DNA of 39,433 nt from assembly GCA_016783285.1 (NCBI GenBank), contig JADHWW010000006.1:1-39433 (forward strand). Direction: 5' to 3'. This stretch comes from Anaerolineae bacterium. Its GTDB lineage: Bacteria; Chloroflexota; Anaerolineae; B4-G1. Both the position numbers and the translations under genes were made by a program. A model generated the notes under the pieces. That model searched no databases. It saw nothing but the letters and a program-made list of their open reading frames with translations, and was not told where the DNA came from. Position 1 is the first letter of the stretch. Each line of letters opens with the position of its first letter. Shown in pieces: positions 33,632-39,433 of this stretch.

Positions 33632-36600
33632 GCAGCCGATCGCAGCCGGTCGACCACCCGGAGTGGCGACAAATCCTCAGCCTGGGCGAGCAACTGGTGG
33701 CCCAACCGACAGTCGTCGCCCAACGGGAACTCATTGTGGAGACGGCTGCCCGGCTGGCGAGGGGGCAGGCCGATCTCTGGCTGACCGAAGCACTTCACCG
33801 GCTACCGGGTTCGGAGGAATCGCGCTCATTTCCCACTGAGCCTCCATCCGACTTGATGCGCCGCGCTCTTGACACTGCAGGGCGGGTTTTCGCACTCGCT
33901 ACCCCACGTGGTGAGGGTTCGGTGACCACTAGCCCAGCCGTTGCGATACCGTTACTCGCCCACGACACAGTCCTGGGCGTGTTGGAGGTGAAGCGGCCCG
34001 ATGGCCCGCCTTTCAGCGATGCAGAGATCGAACTTCTCGATGACCTGGCCACGCAGTCGGCGGTCGCCTTGCAGTCCGCCCGCCAAGTGGCGATTGAGCG
34101 CTGGCGGGTCAAGCAACTTGCATTGATGCGCACGGTCAGCGCCCAGGTCACCAACGTCCTTGACCTGGATGAACTCGCCCGCCACGTGACGGACCTCATT
34201 CTTTACACCTTCCAGTACTACTACGTGGCCCTCTTCACCCTGGATCCGGGCCAGGAGATTCTGCACTGCCGGGCCAGCGCTGGTCCCACCCACCTCTGGC
34301 CTGACCGGGGCGAGGCCTCTCTGGTCTTGCAGGTTAGGCTTGGAGAGGGGATCATCGGGCACGCGGCCCAGGCCGGCGTGGAAATCCTGGCCAACGACGT
34401 AAGCCGCGAACCCCGCTACCGCTATGTGGATGCATTGCCCGAGACCCGGTCTGAGGTGGCATTGCCACTCAGGATCGAAGATCGCGTGCTGGGCCTGCTC
34501 GACGTGCAGAGTGACCAGCCGGATGGCTTCGGTGAGACTGACCTGCTTGTCTTGCGCGCCCTGGCTGACAACGTCGCCATTGCTGTGCAAGGCGCTCGCC
34601 TCTACGGAGATCTCCGTCGCCGCGCCGATCAACTCTCGGCCGTGGCCGAGGTCAGTCGCGCCGTCGCTTCCATCCTGGACCTGAACGTTCTGCTCGACGA
34701 GGTGGTAACGCTCATTCACGAGCAGTTTGATTATCCCTTCGTGCACCTCTTCACCATGGACTCTGCTCGCCGGCAGATCGTCTATCGGGCGGGCTTGCCC
34801 CTCCCCCCTTCCGGAGGGAAGCCGGAAGGGGGTGACATCCGTAGCCAGGCGTCGCAGACAAGGGGGTTGGTCTGTAGCCTGGACAATCCCGAGGGCATCG
34901 TCCCCTGGGTAGCCTGCCACGGGGAGACAGTGCTTGCCAACGACGTGAGCCGCGATCCCCGCTATCGTCCTACGGATCTACCGCCAACCAATACCCGCGC
35001 CGAACTGGCCGTGCCCCTCATCTTTGGTGGCGAGGTGCTGGGCGTGCTCGACGTGCAGAGCGATCAGCCGGATGCCTTTGGCGACGAAGACCGCTTCCTG
35101 TTTGAAGCGCTGGCCGACAGCGTGGCCATCGCCATTCGTAACGCTAACGTCTATCGCTCGGAACGGTGGCGTCTCCGAGTCGCCGAAAGTCTGCGCGAGG
35201 TGGCCGGTCTCCTCTCCGCCGACGTAGCCCTCGATCAGGTGCTCAAAGCCATCCTGATTGAGCTGGAGCGTAATCTTCCCTGCGATGTGGCCGCCATCTG
35301 GCTCTTGCACGACGAAAATCTGCGCCTGGCCGCGGTTTACGGCTACGCGGCGGAAGAGTGTGCCAGCGATTTCTCGCCTGGCGCCGCCTCCTGGCTCCAT
35401 CAGGCGCTGCACGCTGACCAGCCCACTATCCGCACACCACAGTCCCCTTTCGAACCATTGGGAGCCGCCCTGGGATTCCCGCACGACTACTCCGCCATCG
35501 CCGTGCCGCTGCGCATCGGCGACCGGCGACTGGGGTTGCTCACCCTGGCCCACCGAACCCCTGGGCGCTACGGGGCCGAGTCCAAAGCGATGACGACTGC
35601 TTTCGCCTCTTATGCCGCCGTTGCCATTGAGAACACCCGCCTTTACCAAGAGGCCCAGGAGCAAGCCCGTATCGCGACGGTGATGCTTCGGGTGGCTTCA
35701 GCCACCCAATCACTGACCACCCTCGACCAGGTACTCGAAACCGTGGTCCGTCTCGCGCCGACGCTGGTCGGTGTGGACCGGTGCACGCTTCTCTTGTGGG
35801 ATGAGCACACCGCGGCCTTTGTGCCGGCCGCTGCCTATGGACTTGGCTCGGAGGAACAGGCTATCTTCGATCAGTGGCACATTGAGGCAGGTGACGAACC
35901 TGCTTTTGATGATCTGCGCCTGAACAAGGCTCCCATCTTCATCTACGATGTGGCGACCGACTCCAGGCTGTCAGGGACAGTTGTCTGGGCGCTTGGTTTC
36001 GAGTCGCTCCTGTTGCTGCCTCTTCTCGCCCAGGGCGAGGTGCTGGGTGCAATGCTGCTTGACTATCGAGGCGATTGGTTCGGACTTGGCGCCATGGAGA
36101 CGCTCCGCGACGAACGACTGGCGATTATCCTGGGGATTGCTCTTCATGCAGCAGTCGCCGTCGAGAATGCCGGGCTGCGGGAAGCGCAACAGGAAGAAGC
36201 CTACGTGTCGGCCACGTTGCTCCAGGTGGCTCAGGCGGTGGCTAGCACGAGTGACCTGGACGATATTCTGAGTACCATCGTCCGCGTCGTGCCCATCCTG
36301 GTCGGCGTGAGACGATGTGTTATCTTTTTATGGGATGATGAGCAATCCGTCTTCCGGCCAGCGCAGGCCTACGGAATCCCTCGCGACGCAGAAGCGACTC
36401 TTCTGACCCAGCGCTACGCACCCGGCGACTTCCCTCTTCTTGATGACACCCGCAAGTGTGATAGCCTGGTTAGTGCTCCACTGGATGGTACCGGAGAGGG
36501 GGAAGAAGGGCACGGACGAACTATGCCCCTGCTCCCGCCCGACTTTGTCTCCGATTTCATGCCGGTTTCTACAGATGCTCCGCAGAGGGGACACCGCTCG

Positions 36601-37530
36601 CTGCTGGCCGTCCCCCTCTCGGTGAAGGGGGACGTGCTCGGTGTGATGGTGTTGGAAGAAGCCGGCGCGTCGCGCCGCTCCCGCCAGAAAACAAAAACGA
36701 AGCGGCTGGAGATCATCACCGGGGTCGCACATCAGGCGGCTCTGGCCGTGCAAAATGACCGGCTTCAGCAGGAGATGGCTGAGCGCAAGAGCCTAGAGCG
36801 CGAATTGCAGCTCGCCCGTGAGATTCAGAAAACTTTTATTCCCAGCCAATTGCCCCATCTGCCTGGCTGGGAACTGGCTGCCATCTGGCGAGCAGCGCGC
36901 CAGGTGGCGGGCGATTTCTACGACCTTCTAGATTTGCCCGGCGGGCGATTGGGGCTGATCATCGCCGACGTGGCCGACAAGGGGATGCCGGCTGCCCTCT
37001 TTATGACGCTCACGCGTACTCTGGTGCGAGCGGCGGCACTGGAAGAGATGTCCCCGGCCGCTGCTCTGGCTCGCGTCAACGATCTGCTGGTACCCGACGC
37101 CCAGCACGGCATGTTTGTCACGGCTTTTTACGCAGTTCTGTCGTTGGATACGGGTGAGTTGGCCTACGCTAATGCTGGACATAACCTGCCCCTGTTGTTA
37201 CGATCTCACACGCGGGAACTGGAACGGCTTCGCAAAGGAGGAATGGCGCTTGGCGTACTGGAGGGGGTTCGACTGGAGGAGCATGTCGTCTCCCTGGAGC
37301 CGGGTGACTTTGTGATTTTCTACACCGACGGTATCACCGAGGCCTTTTCTCCAGAGGACGACATCTACGGCGAAGAGCGTCTGTGGGCGACCATTCAGGC
37401 TGCTGATCAGGCTACTGACGGCAACTCGGCCCAGGCAATGCTGGATGCCATTGACGACTCGGTGGCCGCCTTCGCCGGTAACACCCCTCCCTCCGACGAC
37501 CGGACTCTCGTCGTTCTTCGCCGGGAATAG
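33628..37530 (+). CDS. GAF-array PP2C (SpoIIE/RsbU-type) serine phosphatase
   Basis: A 1300-residue cytoplasmic sensor phosphatase. I count six GAF-like units, starting near residues 10, 163, 334, 516, 684 and 860, linked by helical signalling segments (LARHVTDLILYTF, LLDEVVTLIHEQF). The first is shorter and more divergent. The C-terminal SpoIIE/PP2C domain starts near 1058 (LQLAREIQKTFIPSQLP), with GDFYDLL, IADVADKGMPAALFM, NAGHNLPLLL, YTDGITEAF and PSDDRTLVVL, including the Asp residues that hold Mn/Mg. It should dephosphorylate the STAS protein encoded two genes upstream. There are no membrane helices, so signals are likely small molecules or redox cues. The GTG start is coupled to the kinase stop. 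A palindromic repeat is read in frame in the third GAF (34804-34832). Confidence 0.93.
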   Translation: MSSRSQPVDHPEWRQILSLGEQLVAQPTVVAQRELIVETAARLARGQADLWLTEALHRLPGSEESRSFPTEPPSDLMRRALDTAGRVFALATPRGEGSVTTSPAVAIPLLAHDTVLGVLEVKRPDGPPFSDAEIELLDDLATQSAVALQSARQVAIERWRVKQLALMRTVSAQVTNVLDLDELARHVTDLILYTFQYYYVALFTLDPGQEILHCRASAGPTHLWPDRGEASLVLQVRLGEGIIGHAAQAGVEILANDVSREPRYRYVDALPETRSEVALPLRIEDRVLGLLDVQSDQPDGFGETDLLVLRALADNVAIAVQGARLYGDLRRRADQLSAVAEVSRAVASILDLNVLLDEVVTLIHEQFDYPFVHLFTMDSARRQIVYRAGLPLPPSGGKPEGGDIRSQASQTRGLVCSLDNPEGIVPWVACHGETVLANDVSRDPRYRPTDLPPTNTRAELAVPLIFGGEVLGVLDVQSDQPDAFGDEDRFLFEALADSVAIAIRNANVYRSERWRLRVAESLREVAGLLSADVALDQVLKAILIELERNLPCDVAAIWLLHDENLRLAAVYGYAAEECASDFSPGAASWLHQALHADQPTIRTPQSPFEPLGAALGFPHDYSAIAVPLRIGDRRLGLLTLAHRTPGRYGAESKAMTTAFASYAAVAIENTRLYQEAQEQARIATVMLRVASATQSLTTLDQVLETVVRLAPTLVGVDRCTLLLWDEHTAAFVPAAAYGLGSEEQAIFDQWHIEAGDEPAFDDLRLNKAPIFIYDVATDSRLSGTVVWALGFESLLLLPLLAQGEVLGAMLLDYRGDWFGLGAMETLRDERLAIILGIALHAAVAVENAGLREAQQEEAYVSATLLQVAQAVASTSDLDDILSTIVRVVPILVGVRRCVIFLWDDEQSVFRPAQAYGIPRDAEATLLTQRYAPGDFPLLDDTRKCDSLVSAPLDGTGEGEEGHGRTMPLLPPDFVSDFMPVSTDAPQRGHRSLLAVPLSVKGDVLGVMVLEEAGASRRSRQKTKTKRLEIITGVAHQAALAVQNDRLQQEMAERKSLERELQLAREIQKTFIPSQLPHLPGWELAAIWRAARQVAGDFYDLLDLPGGRLGLIIADVADKGMPAALFMTLTRTLVRAAALEEMSPAAALARVNDLLVPDAQHGMFVTAFYAVLSLDTGELAYANAGHNLPLLLRSHTRELERLRKGGMALGVLEGVRLEEHVVSLEPGDFVIFYTDGITEAFSPEDDIYGEERLWATIQAADQATDGNSAQAMLDAIDDSVAAFAGNTPPSDDRTLVVLRRE
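34804..34832. repeat. In-frame 11-bp inverted repeat in GAF domain
   Basis: CCCCCTTCCGG (34804-34814) and CCGGAAGGGGG (34822-34832), perfect, seven-base loop. It encodes a PPSGGKPEGG insert in a variable loop of the third GAF unit. Probably a captured REP-like element. Confidence 0.65.
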
Positions 37531-37543
37531 GAACCTATCCGAA
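37531..37543. repeat. GAACCTATCCGAA motif, copy 2
   Basis: Identical to 29120-29132 and again immediately after a stop codon. Here it is extended into the small palindrome CCTATCCGAATAGG, in the 19-bp gap between convergent genes. Confidence 0.4.
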
Positions 37544-37549
37544 TAGGCT

Positions 37550-38383
37550 CTAGGGCCGGCGGTTCTCGATGAAGGCGGTCGGGTCCAGGTAGCCGTAGGT
37601 GTCCGGGTGGGCGCGGGCCGGGTCGTCGTCCCAGGTGTACCCCACGCCCATGACGTGGCCGTTGCAGGTACCCCTAGCACCCGCTGTCCCGTCCGGAAAC
37701 AGGTCCGATCCGTCGCAGAAGGTGCGCATCTCCCAATGCAGGTGGCTGTTGAGCCCCTGGTCGTATACGACGGCGATCACCTGCCCGCGTGTTACTGGCT
37801 GGCCCGCCCCCACCTGTACGTGGTCCACGTGCCAGTAGACCGAGTAGACACGACTGCCGTCGGCCAGCAGATGTTCAATAGCGACAATGTGACCGTCTCT
37901 ACCGGCGTCCAGCGTGAAAACGACGACGCCTTCAGCCACAGCGTGCACCGGTGCATGCGCGGCCTGTCTCCAGACGACCTGCCCTGCCTCGTCCAGCGCG
38001 AACAGGTCCACTCCGGCGTGGTAGAGTTGGCTGAAGGGAACGCTGCCGTCGCCTGCGTCGCGGAAGCAGTTGGAACGCTCGCCCTGTGCCGGGTTCTGCA
38101 CACCGTAGCAGGTGTCCACCGCCAGCGGCCCGGTGACCCCCTGAATATAGGGGCCATACTTTTCGGCGGGCAGCAGGGGGAAGTCGAACGTTTCGGCGAC
38201 GGGCGGTGTGGACCAGGGGCCAGGACGTGCAAAGTGGAGGGGTGTGGTGGGTAGTGGGGGCAGCGGCCGTGGGATAAGCCCGCCGCGATAGCGCCCCCAT
38301 AAGTAGGCCCCGGCGATCAGGCACAGACCGCCCAGACCGATGAGGGTCAGGAGCAGGACACGCCCACGGCTACACTCCCACAC
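37550..38383 (-). CDS. Membrane-anchored M23 (LytM-type) peptidase-like protein
   Basis: A 277-residue protein with an N-terminal membrane anchor or uncleaved signal (VLLLTLIGLGGLCLIAGAYL). A Pro-rich linker and an M23/lysostaphin-fold domain follow. The metal-binding pattern is present: YHAGVDLFA (HxxxD) and HLHWEMR (HxH), with GQVIAVVYDQG between them. Family members cut peptide cross-links in peptidoglycan or are degenerate activators; here all the usual ligands are visible. The open frame extends upstream to 38614, but that part overlaps the cupin gene and is not protein-like. The GTG at 38383, five bases after the cupin stop, gives the membrane helix at the N-terminus and is the likely start. 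Confidence 0.85.
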   Translation of the reverse strand: MWECSRGRVLLLTLIGLGGLCLIAGAYLWGRYRGGLIPRPLPPLPTTPLHFARPGPWSTPPVAETFDFPLLPAEKYGPYIQGVTGPLAVDTCYGVQNPAQGERSNCFRDAGDGSVPFSQLYHAGVDLFALDEAGQVVWRQAAHAPVHAVAEGVVVFTLDAGRDGHIVAIEHLLADGSRVYSVYWHVDHVQVGAGQPVTRGQVIAVVYDQGLNSHLHWEMRTFCDGSDLFPDGTAGARGTCNGHVMGVGYTWDDDPARAHPDTYGYLDPTAFIENRRP

Positions 38384-38387
38384 GCTG

Positions 38388-38711
38388 CTACTTATACTCC
38401 TCGCGCGGGGGATACCAGGCGTCGAGCGCGGTGGTGGGTTCGTCAAGGATGACGGCGCCGTGCGGTACTCCGGGTGGGATACACACCCCATCGCCAGCCC
38501 GCAGCACCCGCGTCTCGTCTCCCAGGTGAAATTCCATCTCCCCCTGCACCACGTAGGTGATCTGTTCGTGGGGATGGTCGTGCTCTGGAAGTACCCGCTC
38601 TGGCTCGAAGTCAAAGAAAGTGATCATCACGTGCTCCAGGTAGACCGCCCGGCGCACGACGCCCGGCAGCATCTCCGTCCCGGGCAATTCGCTCACGGTG
38701 AAGAACGACAT
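38388..38711 (-). CDS. Small cupin-domain protein
   Basis: A 107-residue single cupin barrel. Motif 1 is PEHDHPHEQITYVVQGEMEF, with two His ligands followed by Glu, and motif 2 is GDGVCIPPGVPHGAVIL, with the last His. It can bind a divalent metal; possible roles are sugar/small-molecule binding, isomerase or dioxygenase, none of which can be chosen from sequence. AGGAGGG seven bases before the ATG at 38711 settles the start against a frame running upstream to 38780. It is co-directional with the M23 gene, with a four-base gap. Confidence 0.88.
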   Translation of the reverse strand: MSFFTVSELPGTEMLPGVVRRAVYLEHVMITFFDFEPERVLPEHDHPHEQITYVVQGEMEFHLGDETRVLRAGDGVCIPPGVPHGAVILDEPTTALDAWYPPREEYK

Positions 38712-38800
38712 TGGTTTCCCTCCTGCTGTAGACTTGGTGAAGATCGAGTATAGGCCATTATAAAGGTTCTGGTCGGGCATGCAAGTTGGGATGGGTGAGT

Positions 38801-38829
38801 TTGCGTTGCCGGGCTGAGTGTGCTACAAT
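38801..38829 (+). promoter_or_regulatory. Promoter of the OMPDC/HPS-like remnant
   Basis: TTGCGT (38801-38806), 17-bp spacer, TGCTACAAT with TACAAT at 38824-38829. AGGAGG follows at about 38865-38870 and an ATG at 38878. Confidence 0.55.
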
Positions 38830-38877
38830 GTTCCCGTCGTCGGTAATCCTATCGCAAGCGCAAAAAGGAGGCAGATC

Positions 38878-39328
38878 ATGCCCGAGTGGATAGCTGCGAG
38901 CGGCCGGCGCGACGGCGGCGACCGTCCTGGGCGGTTCACCCCCCGAGGCGCTCGACCTCTTTATCGCCTGCTGCGCCGGACTAGGGATGGATTCGATGAT
39001 CGACATGCTAGGCGTGGACGATCCCTTGAAGGTGTTGATGCAGTTGAAGAAACCGCCGAACGTGGTGGTACTGCACCGGGGCCGGGACGAGGAGGGCACG
39101 CGGGGGAAGGTGATCAAGTACAGGCACGTCAACCGCGTGCGCTCCAAGTTCAGCGTACTGGTCTCGGCGGCCGGGGGTGTGGACCTCAAGGAGGCGCGCA
39201 GCGCCATCTTCAACGGGGCCAACATCGTCGTCGTCAACCTGGTGCGGCCGGGCGACCCCTGGGAGGGCATTCGCACCGACAGCGACGTGGGTGCGATGGC
39301 GCGGCAGTTCCTGGCGACGATCGAGTGA
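38878..39328 (+). pseudogene. Truncated, frameshifted OMPDC/hexulose-phosphate-synthase-like gene
   Basis: The initiation region is intact: promoter, AGGAGG and ATG at 38878 (MPEWIA). But the recognisable protein is in another frame, from just after a TAG at 38891 to the stop at 39328. It reads LRAAGATAATVLGG, then FIACCAGLGMDSMIDMLGVD, VVVLHRGRDEEG, and the phosphate-binding end VSAAGGVDLKEARSAIFNGA. This matches the C-terminal two thirds of the orotidine-phosphate decarboxylase/hexulose-6-phosphate synthase superfamily TIM barrel. About 70 N-terminal residues (first strands and helices) are missing and the joint is out of frame, which points to a deletion. A 113-residue product from ATG 38987 is possible but would be half a barrel. 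Confidence 0.7.
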
Positions 39329-39355
39329 GTTGTATAATTGACCCCAAAAACTAGA

Positions 39356-39400
39356 CCACATGCTAAGCGAAGAAAATCGTGTATAATATCAAGCATGTGG
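39356..39400 (+). promoter_or_regulatory. Inverted repeat overlapping the transposase ribosome-binding site
   Basis: CCACATGCT (39356-39364) is perfectly complementary to AGCATGTGG (39392-39400), whose last GG begins the GGAGG site. The internal -10 at 39382-39387 would start RNA near 39394, inside the right arm. Confidence 0.5.
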
Positions 39401-39411
39401 AGGTCAATATC

Positions 39412-39433
39412 ATGTCCAAACGGAAACGACGCA
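39412..39433 (+). CDS. Start of a basic protein, probably transposase OrfA (cut by window end)
   Basis: Only MSKRKRR is visible. The ATG has GGAGG eight bases upstream. A Lys/Arg-rich N-terminus after an IS3-like end is typical of an OrfA helix-turn-helix protein, but seven residues cannot prove it. Confidence 0.4.

Larger units (their letters stand above)
39339..39433 (+). mobile_element. Probable left end of an IS3-like insertion sequence (partial)
   Basis: TGACCCCAAAAACTAGACCAC (from 39339) looks like the terminal repeat style of IS3-family elements (TG at the tip, then ACCCCAAAAA and GGACC/GACCAC); this is recollection, not a search. It begins right after the remnant gene. It is followed by a TATAAT (39382-39387), GGAGG (39399-39403) and an ATG (39412) whose first codons are basic, as in OrfA transposases. 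The element continues beyond the window. Confidence 0.55.

Noticed and set aside
38384..38614. Long N-terminal extension of the M23 peptidase
   Set aside because: It lies in the alternative frame of the cupin gene, and the membrane anchor begins exactly at the GTG at 38383.
38878..39354. 159-codon frame starting at the good ATG 38878
   Set aside because: Beyond a few residues the translation is Arg/Gly-rich out-of-frame reading of the OMPDC/HPS-like sequence, so it was treated as a frameshifted gene and not as a novel protein.

Overview
The window looks like chromosomal DNA of a GC-rich, probably thermotolerant Chloroflexota bacterium (Anaerolineae-like). This is an inference from gene content and style: a TGS/uridine-kinase fusion, a fused I/D metal-chelatase subunit, cold-shock and RRM proteins side by side, two exported L,D-transpeptidases, a Thr/Pro-linker CapA lipoprotein, and short palindromic repeats read in frame inside coding sequences. 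No rRNA, tRNA or CRISPR array was seen.

Positions 1-10311 hold a leftward accessory island that resembles a Pgl/BREX-type phage-defence operon. From its promoter (10284-10311) it reads: a DUF499-type ATPase gene broken by an in-frame TAA; a PglZ-domain gene broken by an in-frame TGA; an intact Schlafen-type AlbA_2 / RecG-C-terminal ATPase gene; an internally deleted second copy of that gene; and an intact 1478-residue AAA+ coiled-coil protein of visibly different base composition. No methyltransferase or helicase lies inside the window. The two core genes of the Pgl-like system therefore look inactivated, while the two other proteins remain open.

Positions 10321-16808 hold envelope and surface genes: two L,D-transpeptidases flanking a YprB-type exonuclease, a CapA-like lipoprotein, a small hypothetical protein, and a dolichol-phosphate-mannose-synthase-like glycosyltransferase that overlaps it tail to tail. 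Positions 16938-19662 hold a cold-shock protein with an unusual seven-fold 13-residue tail, a small membrane protein and the nucleoside kinase. Next come a VIT/VWA membrane protein, RadA, a DUF4332 helix-hairpin-helix protein, an FtsK/SpoIIIE translocase with a translationally coupled partner, and a second glycosyltransferase on an apparently near-leaderless transcript.

Positions 28390-32506 hold a second cold-shock protein, an RRM protein, the fused chelatase subunit, an unknown membrane-anchored protein and an FmdB-type zinc ribbon. Positions 32643-37530 form a partner-switching operon: a STAS antagonist, an RsbW-like kinase, and a 1300-residue GAF-array PP2C phosphatase. The right end has an M23 peptidase, a cupin, a truncated and frameshifted OMP-decarboxylase/hexulose-phosphate-synthase-like gene, and what appears to be the left end of an IS3-like insertion sequence that runs off the window.
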